Shown here one piece after another: positions 32,900 to 41,544 of a stretch of DNA of 52,514 nucleotides (the first letter of the stretch is position 1; every line of letters starts with the position of its first letter). The stretch spans positions 1-52,514 of the forward strand of contig CASGAM010000040.1 of assembly GCA_949299545.1 (NCBI GenBank), read 5' to 3'. Made by a program: the position numbers and the translations under genes. The notes beneath the pieces are model-generated. The model had not been told where the DNA came from, made no database searches, and saw nothing but the letters and a program-made list of their open reading frames with translations. The stretch is from an uncultured Prevotellaceae bacterium (lineage in GTDB: Bacteria > Bacteroidota > Bacteroidia > Bacteroidales > Bacteroidaceae).

Positions 32900-33772
32900 T
32901 TATCCGATAGTATGATTAGCCAATAGTTCTTGAATCAGTCCCTCGATGTCGGTGTCTGAGGCGGTGAGTGTCTTGCTTTCCTTAGCCTTGAACACGATGT
33001 TCTGCACTTGTTTTACTTTGGTCGGCGAACCGCTGAGGCCGCATTGCTGCAAATCCGCGTTGACATCGGCTGTGTTATACTGGCCGAGTGTCAGGTATGG
33101 CTTTTTCTGGTATTCTTCTGCATAAGGCAAGCCTTCGGCCGGCATTTCCATCGGCGCCATGGCACGTTTGTATTTCATCACTAATTTGGCGTTGCGCGGA
33201 CGGCAAGGCGCTGCACTGCCGTTGACGGTCAAGACGAGCGGAAGTGGGGCTTCTACAGTTTCCACACCACCGTCTATATGGCGTTTGACGGTTATTTTTC
33301 CGTCTGCACATTTCAGAATCTCTTCAACATAAGTTACTTGCGGCAACCCCAATTTCTGTGCTACCTGCGGCCCTACTTGGGCAGTATCGCCGTCAATGGC
33401 TTGACGACCTCCGAGAATGACATCGGGTATACCGATTTTTTGTATGGTAGTGGCTAAAGCATAGCTGGTAGCCAATGTGTCTGCTCCTGCAAAAGCACGG
33501 TCACTCAACAGATAGCCGCCATCTGCGCCGCGGTACAGGCTCTCGCGGATAATATCTGCGGCGCGCGGAGGCCCCATTGTAACAACGGTTACAGTAGATC
33601 CCGGATTCTGGTCTTTCAGTCTCAACGCCTGTTCCAGCGCATTCAAATCTTCCGGGTTGAAGATGGCCGGCAATGCGGAACGGTTGACGGTTCCTTCCGG
33701 CGTCATCGCATCCGGTCCCACATTGCGGGTGTCGGGTACTTGTTTGGCAAGTACAATGATTTTTAAACTCAT
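32900..33772 (-). CDS. etfB: Electron transfer flavoprotein beta subunit
   Basis: 290 residues, with the nucleotide-binding segment ILGGRQAIDGDTAQVGPQVA that holds AMP in classical ETF or FAD in bifurcating ETF. The N terminus MSLKIIVLAKQVPDT is typical. First gene of etfB-etfA-acyl-CoA dehydrogenase, with a consensus promoter upstream. Confidence 0.97.
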   Translation of the reverse strand: MSLKIIVLAKQVPDTRNVGPDAMTPEGTVNRSALPAIFNPEDLNALEQALRLKDQNPGSTVTVVTMGPPRAADIIRESLYRGADGGYLLSDRAFAGADTLATSYALATTIQKIGIPDVILGGRQAIDGDTAQVGPQVAQKLGLPQVTYVEEILKCADGKITVKRHIDGGVETVEAPLPLVLTVNGSAAPCRPRNAKLVMKYKRAMAPMEMPAEGLPYAEEYQKKPYLTLGQYNTADVNADLQQCGLSGSPTKVKQVQNIVFKAKESKTLTASDTDIEGLIQELLANHTIG

Positions 33773-33836
33773 AATTTTATTCTTATTATTAATTGTATTA
33801 AATAAAAATGCTTTTCATGTTTTATCCGTATCAGGG

Positions 33837-33869
33837 CAAATGTACTTAATTTTGGGGGAAGAACGCAAA
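33837..33869 (-). promoter_or_regulatory. Promoter of etfB-etfA-acyl-CoA dehydrogenase
   Basis: Minus strand: TTTG (33866-33869), 21-bp spacer, TACATTTG (33837-33844). The leader to the etfB ATG is about 60 nt. Confidence 0.8.
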
Positions 33870-33945
33870 AAAAACTGCGAAAAAACGTTTAGTCTCTATA
33901 AAGTTCTGTATTTTTGTCTGTATAACCTCTGTAACGTTTGGGCGT

Positions 33946-35532
33946 ATGAATGGAAAACAAGAAAAGATGACGGGTGTGAAAGGAATTTTCCGGCGGTTTG
34001 CCGGGTGGTGTGTCGCTTGTCCGCATGCGATGTTGTTTTTTATATCGGTGTGGCTTTGGGCTGTCTTTTCTTACGGCGACGTGTTACGGATGGCGCGTGA
34101 ATACAGCTTTTTTGCATTCGACCGTATGTTGATGAGTGCTGTGTGGGAACAGCCATATGGTAGCCTCTGGATAGGCGGGCGTGCCATGTTGTGCCTTTTT
34201 GCATATCCTTGGTTGGGAGGTTTGGCTTTTTCAATCTTGTTGACATTGATAAGTTGGATGATAGGGGCGTTGTTACGTTTGCCGGCACGCTGGCGTTGGA
34301 TACAGTATTTGCCTGCCGCAGGTTATTTGTCGGTCGTTGTCTGGATGGGGTTTGATGCGTTTGTTTTCAGGGAACCCGGCTGGTTGATGGGAATCCCATT
34401 ATGTGTAGCTTTGATATTGGCCTTGCAGCTGGCGTTTGTCCGCAGTTTCAGTCATCGCAGCCTGTGTTGGCCATGGATGTGTCAAACGGATGAATCGCGT
34501 CAGGTCAGGCAGTTCCTTCAGGTTTGGGGACTGTTATTACCATTGGCCGTGGCTGTGTATGGGGGGATCGCTCGTTCCGATGTCCGTCTGACGGCACGTT
34601 TACAACGACTTATGTGGGAGCAAAAGTGGGATGAAATGGCGAAAGAGGCTGAGGCATGGAACGGCAGCAGCCGTCCGGTGGCAGCATACCATGCCCTGGC
34701 TTTGGTGCGAAACGGCCGTTTGCTGGAGGATTTGTTTCGGGTACGGTATGACTTCAAACCGTTGCATCTGATTTCTAGAAAAGGTCAGCCTTCCGAAGGG
34801 CGTGAAATATATGAGGCTGATTGTAATTTCCATGCCGGCCTTATACAGTCTGCTTTCCGCAATGATATGGAGCAAATGACGTTTGACGGAATCGGGACTG
34901 CCCGTTTGAGACGTATGATTCGTTATGCTGTTTTGCGGGGAGAAGATAATTTGGCTTTGCGTTACCTTTATGTTTTGTCCCGTCAGCCTTTTGAGGACAA
35001 ATTCACGAATCGTTACCAATGTATGGTACAAAATCCGGAACTGTTCATGAAGGATGTTGAACTGCAATCCATCGCTGCCATGCAACCGCTTGAAGATTAT
35101 TTTGAAAGTGCTTATATGAAACCGCTTTTCATAGGCTATTATTTAGGGATGCGTCAGGCAGGTTGTCAGACCGCGCACGATGTTGCCACGGCCGCCAGCC
35201 TTTATGCGCGCATGTTACCCTTGTTTTGCTACAGGGCGGCTGCTTATGCACGTGAAGGGCATTTCCCTACAGTCGTAGCTGATGCGCTTGGCATGATAAA
35301 GGCTTCCGACCCACATGCAGTTTCTTCTTTCGGAGGTTTGGATTTGCCGGCAGCCCGTTACGTCGAGTTTGCAAGGACTTTTGCCGGTACGGATACGATG
35401 GAGGTTTACCATAGGGCTATTGAGAATTATTCGTCATATCTCGGTTATTATCCATTTTATTATTATTTCGGACTTCCTGACCCGTCTTTGACGCAAACGG
35501 ATGAAAAGGAAGAGAAAGGAGGCGTGAACTGA
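33946..35532 (+). CDS. DUF6057-like multi-pass membrane protein with large C-terminal helical region
   Basis: 528 residues. The first 220 hold about six transmembrane helices (AMLFFISVWLWAVFSYG; LAFSILLTLISWMIGALL; LPAAGYLSVVVWMGF; GIPLCVALILALQLAF; WGLLLPLAVAVYGGI). The remaining 300 residues look like TPR-type helices rich in Tyr, Arg and Leu, ending in a hydrophilic tail. I place it tentatively in the Bacteroidota DUF6057 family. Its stop overlaps the start of the next gene by one base (TGATG), so the two are translationally coupled and probably form one machine. The start could be 33946 or 33967. The function is unknown. Confidence 0.8.
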   Translation: MNGKQEKMTGVKGIFRRFAGWCVACPHAMLFFISVWLWAVFSYGDVLRMAREYSFFAFDRMLMSAVWEQPYGSLWIGGRAMLCLFAYPWLGGLAFSILLTLISWMIGALLRLPARWRWIQYLPAAGYLSVVVWMGFDAFVFREPGWLMGIPLCVALILALQLAFVRSFSHRSLCWPWMCQTDESRQVRQFLQVWGLLLPLAVAVYGGIARSDVRLTARLQRLMWEQKWDEMAKEAEAWNGSSRPVAAYHALALVRNGRLLEDLFRVRYDFKPLHLISRKGQPSEGREIYEADCNFHAGLIQSAFRNDMEQMTFDGIGTARLRRMIRYAVLRGEDNLALRYLYVLSRQPFEDKFTNRYQCMVQNPELFMKDVELQSIAAMQPLEDYFESAYMKPLFIGYYLGMRQAGCQTAHDVATAASLYARMLPLFCYRAAAYAREGHFPTVVADALGMIKASDPHAVSSFGGLDLPAARYVEFARTFAGTDTMEVYHRAIENYSSYLGYYPFYYYFGLPDPSLTQTDEKEEKGGVN

Positions 35533-37106
35533 TGGGAATGAGTTTTTATAAGGAAACAGGGAAAAGCCTGTTGCATATACTGGTTGGCGTTACAGTGTTG
35601 TTCTTTTCACTTTGTGGATGTTCAGGAACGCCGGCCATACCGGTTGATTACGATGCGACAGGTGAGCGGCCTATGCTGTTCCCGGATTATACAGGTGTGA
35701 CTTGTCCGCCTGACATTGCCCCTATGAATTTCAATGTACTCAATGAAGGCAGTCGTTGTGTAGTTGCGTTCTTTAGCGGTCATCGTCCTGCGATAGTGGC
35801 GGGTGGACGTGGTACATCCGTTAAGTTTGACGCCGGGAAGTGGCGCAACATGTTGGCGCAACATGCTGGTGACAGTCTCAGAGTTGAGATTTATGTGGAA
35901 TGTGAGGGGGAATGGCGGCGTTTGGCACCTTTCATGTTGTACGTTGCTTCCGAGCCTATTGGTAGTTTCCTTACATATCGTCTCATAGAGCCGGGGTATA
36001 TACCTTACCGACGGTTGGGCATTTATCAGCGTAACCTGACCAATTTTGAGGTGCAACCTGTTTATGAGAACAATGTGGTGGATGATGTACATGAGGACCA
36101 TTGTATTAATTGCCATAATTACCAAAATTATGGGACAGACCGAATGCTGTTTCACGTCCGTGAAAATCATGGCGGGACTATCCTGGTCGATGGAGATAGC
36201 GTGATGAAAGTGGATTTCAAAATCGACAGTTTGCCTGGAGGTGCAGTTTATCCGGCATGGCATCCTGAGCGGCCATGGATCGTGTTTTCCACGAATCATA
36301 CGGGGCAGGCTTTTCACATCAACCATGCCGAGCGTGTCGAAGTGGTCGATATGATGTCAGATTTGGTGTTTTATGATTTGGAACGTAATACGGTGAGATA
36401 CGTGTTGCATACCGATTCCGTGATGGAAACTTTTCCACACTGGAGTCCGGATGGCAGGAAGTTGTATTATACAGCAGCTTATGTTCCCGAAATGGTAGGG
36501 TTGTCTGCGTCAGATCGTGATGTATATTCAGTTGAGAACTACAAGTCATTGCGTTATGATGTGATGGCTATGGAGTTTAATCCTCAGACTGGATGTTTTG
36601 GTGAACCGGTAAAGGTTGTCGCTTGCGCGGAGAACGGCAAAAGTGCCTCTGTGGCACGTGTCAGTCCCGACGGACGGTATGTGCTTTATACGTTGGCCGA
36701 TTACGGGCAGTTCCATATTTGGCACAAGAGTGCCGACCTGTGGGTTCATGATTTACAGACTGGTACCGACTATGCCTTAAAAGAAGCCAATAGCCGGGAT
36801 GCCGAAAGTTATCATTCTTGGAGCAGCAACGGCCGATGGATCGCTTTCAGCTCGCGACGTGACGATGGTTGTTATACGCGCGTTTATATCGCATATTTCG
36901 ACCGGAATGGACGGGCACACAAAGCGTTTATGCTGCCACAGGAGAATCCCGAAGAAAATATTTTGTTGTTGAAGAGCTATAATGTACCGGAACTGACACG
37001 CGAAAGGGTGAATACGGCGTCCGGCCGCTTTGAGCAGACTGTACTGGAAACTGCACCGGTGAAAGTGGGCTTTGAATCCGGTTATTGTCCATCCTTGCAA
37101 CCTTGA
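35532..37106 (+). CDS. Lipoprotein with one CxxCH haem-c motif and a TolB-like (PD40) propeller
   Basis: 524 residues. A lipoprotein signal ends in LCGC (Cys30). The N-terminal region is beta-rich, followed by a single CxxCH site (Cys191-Ile-Asn-Cys194-His195) and then PD40/TolB-like propeller blades: YPAWHPERPWIVFST, FPHWSPDGRKLYYTA, ARVSPDGRYVLYTL, SYHSWSSNGRWIAFSSR. Similar proteins are sometimes called cytochrome c biosynthesis proteins; I see no biogenesis domain, only the possible haem site. It is coupled to the membrane protein upstream. Its 3' end overlaps that of ogt on the other strand by 25 bp. No cytochrome-maturation genes are in the window. Whether haem is attached is untested. 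Confidence 0.85.
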   Translation: MGMSFYKETGKSLLHILVGVTVLFFSLCGCSGTPAIPVDYDATGERPMLFPDYTGVTCPPDIAPMNFNVLNEGSRCVVAFFSGHRPAIVAGGRGTSVKFDAGKWRNMLAQHAGDSLRVEIYVECEGEWRRLAPFMLYVASEPIGSFLTYRLIEPGYIPYRRLGIYQRNLTNFEVQPVYENNVVDDVHEDHCINCHNYQNYGTDRMLFHVRENHGGTILVDGDSVMKVDFKIDSLPGGAVYPAWHPERPWIVFSTNHTGQAFHINHAERVEVVDMMSDLVFYDLERNTVRYVLHTDSVMETFPHWSPDGRKLYYTAAYVPEMVGLSASDRDVYSVENYKSLRYDVMAMEFNPQTGCFGEPVKVVACAENGKSASVARVSPDGRYVLYTLADYGQFHIWHKSADLWVHDLQTGTDYALKEANSRDAESYHSWSSNGRWIAFSSRRDDGCYTRVYIAYFDRNGRAHKAFMLPQENPEENILLLKSYNVPELTRERVNTASGRFEQTVLETAPVKVGFESGYCPSLQP

Positions 37107-37588
37107 ATAGGTTGGCTGTGTGATTCTATATCCAGCAGTCGGCGTTTGACATCCAAGCCGCCGGCGTAGCCTGTGAGTTTTTTGTTTTTGCCGATAACGC
37201 GGTGGCAAGGGACGATAATGCTGATGGGATTACAATGGCAGGCCATCCCGACAGCCCGGACTGCTTTCGGGCAGCCGGCCATTTCGGCCAGTTCGCTATA
37301 GCTGACGGTTACGCCATAGGGAATTTGTAAAAGAGTCTGCCATATTCGTTTCTGAAAGTCGGTTCCTTTTATGAAAATAATGGGCAGGCTGAATGTCTGT
37401 AGCCGTTTTTGTGAGTAGGCTTCAAGTTGTTCGAACGCCAGATGGGTCAGTTCGCTTGGGGGGGCTGACGGTGATGAATGGTCGCCCCATGATAGTTCGG
37501 TGATATGGCCGTTGGTTTCGCAAACAGTCAGCAGGCCGATGCTTGTCATGCGGCATTCTGAGAAGAATGGTGATGGGGGATTTTTCAT
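37082..37588 (-). CDS. ogt: Methylated-DNA-[protein]-cysteine S-methyltransferase
   Basis: Suicide repair protein that takes alkyl groups from O6-alkylguanine. The 168 residues carry the acceptor Cys128 in IIVPCHRVI, the helix-turn-helix RAVGMACHCNP, and YAGGLDVKRRLLDIE at the end. The last 25 bp are antisense to the end of the lipoprotein gene. It lies 81 bp downstream of asnA on the same strand, with a hairpin between; no promoter box was found. Confidence 0.95.
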   Translation of the reverse strand: MKNPPSPFFSECRMTSIGLLTVCETNGHITELSWGDHSSPSAPPSELTHLAFEQLEAYSQKRLQTFSLPIIFIKGTDFQKRIWQTLLQIPYGVTVSYSELAEMAGCPKAVRAVGMACHCNPISIIVPCHRVIGKNKKLTGYAGGLDVKRRLLDIESHSQPIQGCKDGQ

Positions 37589-37608
37589 GGTTTACGGAAT
37601 ATAAAGAA

Positions 37609-37641
37609 CGTCCCGCAAGGCGGTGAACCGCAAGCGGGACG
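37609..37641 (-). terminator. Hairpin between asnA and ogt
   Basis: CGTCCCGC/GCGGGACG 8-bp outer stem, AA/AA internal loop, inner GCGG/CCGC stem. On the minus strand it is followed only by TTCTTTAT, so it may be a partial terminator of asnA. Confidence 0.6.
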
Positions 37642-37669
37642 GTTGTAACAGCAGTCGTTGTCCTTGTTA

Positions 37670-38707
37670 TCAGATGAGTGTCATGCCAGCGGCCTTGCAT
37701 TCGCGTCGCATATCGTCGGGCCAGATGCTTGATTGTGTCTCGCCGATATGTGCTTTGTGCAAGAGTACCATGCACAAACGGCTTTGTCCGATGCCGCCGC
37801 CAATGGATTGGGGCAGTGTACCATCGAGTAAGCGTTTATGGAAATACAGTTCTTTGCGGTCTTCTTTGCCGCTGGCTTCCAACTGGCGCAGCAATGCCTC
37901 GCGGTCAACGCGGATTCCCATGGACGAGAGTTCAATGGCACGTTCGAGGATTGGGTACCATACCAGCAAATCGCCGTTGAGACCGGGTAGACCGTTTTCA
38001 GAGATGGTGGAATAGTCATCGTAGTCCGGCGCCCGCAAGTCATGTTCTTTTCCGTCACTCAGTTTGCAGCCTATGCCTATAATGAAAACGGCACCATATT
38101 CTTTGCAGATGGCGTCTTCGCGCTCTTTGGCAGACATGCCCGGATAACGTTGCAGTAGTTCCTCGGCATGTATGAAATATACATCTTCAGGAAGGAACGG
38201 CTTTAATTGCGGATAGGTTTCGCAGATGTGAAATTCAGTACGCAAGATGGCTGAATAAATCTTTTGGACGATTTTCTTCAGAAAGTCCAGATGCCGTTGT
38301 GCAGGTGTCATGACACGTTCCCAGTCCCACTGGTCAACATAGAGGGAGTGCAGGTTACCCAATTCTTCGTCTGCCCGAATCGCATTCATGTCAGTGATGA
38401 TGCCGTAACCCGGTGCAACGGCATATTCAGCCAAAGTCACACGTTTCCATTTTGCCAACGAATGCACGACCTCCGCTTGTGCCTCGTTCATGTCTTTGAT
38501 AGGGAAACTCACGGGGCGTTCCACGCCGTTGAGGTCATCGTTCATGCCTAATCCTTTCAGAACAAAAAGTGGGGCAGTGACCCTGCGGAGTCGTAATTCT
38601 GTGGAGATGCTGCTTAAAAAGAAGTCTTTGATTTTCTTGATAGCAATCTCAGTTTGTTGCAGGTCAAGTTTTGCCGTATAATTTTGTGGCTTTATTAAAT
38701 AACTCAT
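37670..38707 (-). CDS. asnA: Aspartate-ammonia ligase (asparagine synthetase A)
   Basis: Makes asparagine from aspartate, ammonia and ATP. It has 345 residues with class-II aminoacyl-tRNA-synthetase fold segments: SYLIKPQNY at the start, LFVLKGLGMNDDLNG, HSLAKWKR, LHSLYVDQWDWE, and SIGGGIGQSRL (ATP-binding motif 3). The start at 38707 is chosen because a longer in-frame ATG at 38749 falls inside the -7 box. Monocistronic. No AsnC gene or asparagine-responsive leader is seen. Confidence 0.97.
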   Translation of the reverse strand: MSYLIKPQNYTAKLDLQQTEIAIKKIKDFFLSSISTELRLRRVTAPLFVLKGLGMNDDLNGVERPVSFPIKDMNEAQAEVVHSLAKWKRVTLAEYAVAPGYGIITDMNAIRADEELGNLHSLYVDQWDWERVMTPAQRHLDFLKKIVQKIYSAILRTEFHICETYPQLKPFLPEDVYFIHAEELLQRYPGMSAKEREDAICKEYGAVFIIGIGCKLSDGKEHDLRAPDYDDYSTISENGLPGLNGDLLVWYPILERAIELSSMGIRVDREALLRQLEASGKEDRKELYFHKRLLDGTLPQSIGGGIGQSRLCMVLLHKAHIGETQSSIWPDDMRRECKAAGMTLI

Positions 38708-38746
38708 TGTTTTAATATTTTTATCTGTCGCTTTCAATTTGTGCGG

Positions 38747-38777
38747 CAAAGATAAAAATTTTCAGCTAAATGACAAC
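38747..38777 (-). promoter_or_regulatory. Promoter of asnA
   Basis: Minus strand: GTTG (38774-38777), 19-bp spacer, TATCTTTG (38747-38754). It fixes the asnA start at 38707. Confidence 0.75.
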
Positions 38778-38837
38778 AATATTTTTACGAAAAGTATCTA
38801 TATGATTATTCTGTCTGCTAAATATTTCATCCGACGG

Positions 38838-38869
38838 CTTGTTTTATTGCTTTTTTTTCTTTAATTTTG
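38838..38869 (+). promoter_or_regulatory. Promoter of tRNA-Arg(CCG)
   Basis: Plus strand: CTTG (38838-38841), 20-bp spacer, TAATTTTG (38862-38869), 12 bp upstream of the tRNA. Confidence 0.75.
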
Positions 38870-38881
38870 CACCGTCTTTAA

Positions 38882-38955
38882 GGCTCCGTAGCTTAGCTGT
38901 ATAGAGCGTCAGATTCCGGTTCTGAAGGTCAAGGGTTAGAATCCCTTCGGAGTCA
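38882..38955 (+). tRNA. tRNA-Arg (anticodon CCG) with U19-A56 elbow pair
   Basis: A complete cloverleaf: acceptor GGCTCCG/CGGAGTC, anticodon loop TTCCGGT, variable loop AGGTC, no encoded CCA. The D loop has G18 then U19 (base 38900), and the T loop is TTAGAAT with A56 (base 38938). The elbow pair G19-C56 has become U19-A56. A20 is present as in other arginine tRNAs. It is a single-gene transcript. Confidence 0.97.
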
Positions 38956-39112
38956 CAAAGTTTTTTAATAGTGTTAAGATGAGGAGAAAGAAGGTGTGTC
39001 TATTTATAGATAGATGCACTTTCTTATTTTTGGGGGAATAGAAATGTGTCATTCATATTTTAATAATATATTATGCGGTCGCAGCAAAAAAATCCTGAAA
39101 TGTGCTGATACG

Positions 39113-39146
39113 AAAAAGGTCTGCCGCTTTCGTAAAGTGACAGACC
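39113..39146 (-). terminator. Terminator of the PanE-family gene
   Basis: Minus strand: GGTCTG/CAGACC with an inner CTTT/AAAG stem and one mismatch, followed by TTTTT. About 105 bp after the stop at 39251. The remaining 38956-39250 spacer shows nothing else. Confidence 0.75.
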
Positions 39147-39250
39147 GTGAGATCCGTTATATTTTCTGGTGACGCCAGTTTCCTTCGGATTTTCTTGTCT
39201 GTTATGGCTGTTGTGCCTTATTACACGGGGGAGTAGGTTGAGGCTGCATC

Positions 39251-40171
39251 CTAAATACTACTGTCTTTTCTGAATTTTGTTGCTACTGTCTTATAGGTTG
39301 GCATGTCTACACCTAATTTTGTTCCTAAATCAATCATGTCGAACAGTATGCCTTGAATCTCCGACTCGTGGCCGCGTGCGATGTCTTTTTGCATGGAAGC
39401 GCTGCTATGCGGATCGAGTTTGTCGATGACCTTCAGGTTGTAACTTACCGGTTCCTCAAGATATTTGATACCTAATCGTCGTCCGATTTCGGCACTTTCG
39501 CGTGACAGGCCGATAAAAGTTTCGCGTACTGTTCCGGCATGCTGCACTTCGCCCATACAGACATCATGGTAGGCTCCTGTACATGCCATAGCTGAGATGA
39601 AGGACCATTTGATGAAGGTGTCGCGATTGATGTCGTCGGATATATCTACTTTTATGCCGCATGTGCGCAGTTCATCGGCTACGGCGTCAAGGTCTCCACG
39701 TGTTATTCTTTGTTCGGGTCGTGCGCCGAAAACAAGACGGAATATATTACCCATTTGACTGATTTCCCCCTCACCCGATATGAAACCGACGATATATATA
39801 CAACCGTCGAGGACGGTTACATTCGGTACCATTTTTCCGATTCGTGGCCCTGTGCCGTAAACATTCAGAATGGGGATAACCAGTGTGGAGGGTTTGGAAG
39901 CCTTTGCGATGATGGCCGGTATGGTGTCGATTGAATAACCTTTCACGCAGACAAAGATAATGTCTGCTTTACCGTCATACTCTTCGGCTGTATAAGCTTT
40001 GACCGGGATATAATGGTCGCCCTTCAAATCTGATTTCAGGTGCAATCCGTGTTGGCGGATTGCTTCCAAATGTTTGCCACGGGCAATACATGTTACATCT
40101 TTTCCTTCCAGTGCCAGAAAGCCGGCGATGCTGCCACCGACGCCACCTGTTCCGATAATGAGGTAGTTCAT
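39251..40171 (-). CDS. panE: Ketopantoate reductase family protein (PanE/ApbA)
   Basis: NADPH-dependent reduction of 2-dehydropantoate to pantoate in coenzyme A synthesis, if it is the true PanE. The 306 residues have the Rossmann GTGGVGG at the N terminus, VCVKGYSID with the catalytic Lys in the middle, and the C-terminal helical ApbA domain (KWSFISAMACTGAY; ARGHESEIQG). Paralogues with other 2-oxoacid substrates exist, so the substrate is not certain. It follows the oadB terminator by about 60 bp; no consensus promoter was found. Confidence 0.88.
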   Translation of the reverse strand: MNYLIIGTGGVGGSIAGFLALEGKDVTCIARGKHLEAIRQHGLHLKSDLKGDHYIPVKAYTAEEYDGKADIIFVCVKGYSIDTIPAIIAKASKPSTLVIPILNVYGTGPRIGKMVPNVTVLDGCIYIVGFISGEGEISQMGNIFRLVFGARPEQRITRGDLDAVADELRTCGIKVDISDDINRDTFIKWSFISAMACTGAYHDVCMGEVQHAGTVRETFIGLSRESAEIGRRLGIKYLEEPVSYNLKVIDKLDPHSSASMQKDIARGHESEIQGILFDMIDLGTKLGVDMPTYKTVATKFRKDSSI

Positions 40172-40229
40172 AGCTGTAAATCTTAATCTTGAAAACTATT
40201 ATCTTTTGATTAGCACGGTACAAACAAAA

Positions 40230-40269
40230 CCCTACACAAGAAGGATGTTATATATCGGCTTGTGTAGGG
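40230..40269 (-). terminator. Terminator of the oadGAB operon
   Basis: 11-bp perfect stem (CCCTACACAAG/CTTGTGTAGGG) around an 18-nt loop, followed on the minus strand by TTTTGTTTG. 24 bp after the oadB stop. Confidence 0.85.
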
Positions 40270-40293
40270 TCGTTTCTTATTTTAAACTGTTTT

Positions 40294-41541
40294 TTATCCC
40301 AGGAATGATATTAGTACGCCGGCTGCAACGGCTGAACCTATCACACCAGAGATATTGGAAGCCATGCAATAGTTTAATACATGGTTCTTGACATCGTACT
40401 TTGTTGCAATTTCATTGCATACGCGGCTGGCCATTGGTACGGCACTTAAGCCGGTCGCACCAATGAGCGGATTGATTTTCTTTTTGCTGAAGAGGTTGAA
40501 AATCTTCACCATAAAGATACCGGATGCAATAGAGAGTGCAAATGCGAGGAAGCCGCCTATGACGATGCCAATGGTTTGCATGTTCAGGAATGCCTCAGCA
40601 GTCATCGTGGCGCCGACACACAGTCCCAAGAAGATGGTTGCCGCGTTCATGATGGAGTTGGAGGCAGCATCGAAAAGGCGTGATGTGTCAGAACCGATTT
40701 CTTTAAGCAGGTTACCGAACATCAGCATACCGATAAGGGGTACGGCTGTAGGGACAAACAGTGCAACCACTGTGGTTACTGCAATCGGGAATATAATCTT
40801 CAGCGTGCGCAGGTTCTTGATTTCCGTGGTTGACGGGAACTTCTTTTCCTGTTCTTTCATATTAATCATCAGTTCTTTCTTGGTGCAGGTAAGTTTGACA
40901 ACTAATGGGATGATGACAGGAACTAACGCCATATAGGAATATGCCGCGATGGCGATGGGGCCGAGTAGATGGGGGGCCAGCTTGATGGTGGTAAAGATGG
41001 CCGTCGGTCCGTCGGCGCCTCCTATAATTCCTAAAGAGGCAGCTTCGCGTGGCGTAAAGCCCATGAGTATGGCTACCAGCAGGACGGCGAAGATGCCGAA
41101 CTGTGCCGCAGCACCGAAGATGGATAGGCGAAGGTTACGCAACATGGGACCGAAGTCCGTCAGTGCGCCTACACCCATAAATATGATGGGCGGCAGGAAA
41201 CCTGTTTTAATGAGCATGTAATATAAAAAGTTCATGAGACCGAATTCATGGGCTATGTCATGCAATGGCATTTCCCAAATGATTTTACGTGTGCCGTCGG
41301 CGCAGGTGACAAATCCTTCGGAGTCTGCTTGTATGACACCCATTTCGCCTCCCGGAAAGTTGGCTAACAATACGCCGAACGCTATAGGGATGAGCAATAA
41401 GGGTTCGTAGTGTTTTACGATGCCTAAATACAGCAATATGAAGGCCAGTGCGTACATAATGAGGAATTGCGGTTCGGCAATGATATTGCTGAACGCAGTC
41501 ATGTCGTATAGCCTTTCCAATATATTCATTAATTCTTCCAT
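40294..41541 (-). CDS. oadB: Sodium-pumping decarboxylase beta subunit (OadB/MmdB)
   Basis: Integral membrane subunit that decarboxylates carboxybiotin and exports Na+. 415 residues with about 9-11 transmembrane helices and the signature GIIGGADGPTAIF, whose Asp is essential in the Klebsiella enzyme, plus NSIMNAATIFLGLCVGATM. Ends in VAAGVLISFLG. Third gene of oadG-oadA-oadB, 3 bp after oadA. Whether the complex uses oxaloacetate or methylmalonyl-CoA is not settled by this subunit. Confidence 0.95.
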   Translation of the reverse strand: MEELMNILERLYDMTAFSNIIAEPQFLIMYALAFILLYLGIVKHYEPLLLIPIAFGVLLANFPGGEMGVIQADSEGFVTCADGTRKIIWEMPLHDIAHEFGLMNFLYYMLIKTGFLPPIIFMGVGALTDFGPMLRNLRLSIFGAAAQFGIFAVLLVAILMGFTPREAASLGIIGGADGPTAIFTTIKLAPHLLGPIAIAAYSYMALVPVIIPLVVKLTCTKKELMINMKEQEKKFPSTTEIKNLRTLKIIFPIAVTTVVALFVPTAVPLIGMLMFGNLLKEIGSDTSRLFDAASNSIMNAATIFLGLCVGATMTAEAFLNMQTIGIVIGGFLAFALSIASGIFMVKIFNLFSKKKINPLIGATGLSAVPMASRVCNEIATKYDVKNHVLNYCMASNISGVIGSAVAAGVLISFLG

Positions 41542-41544
41542 GGC

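Noticed and set aside
38708-38749. Longer asnA start at 38749
   Set aside because: It overlaps the -7 element at 38747-38754; the family N terminus is at 38707.
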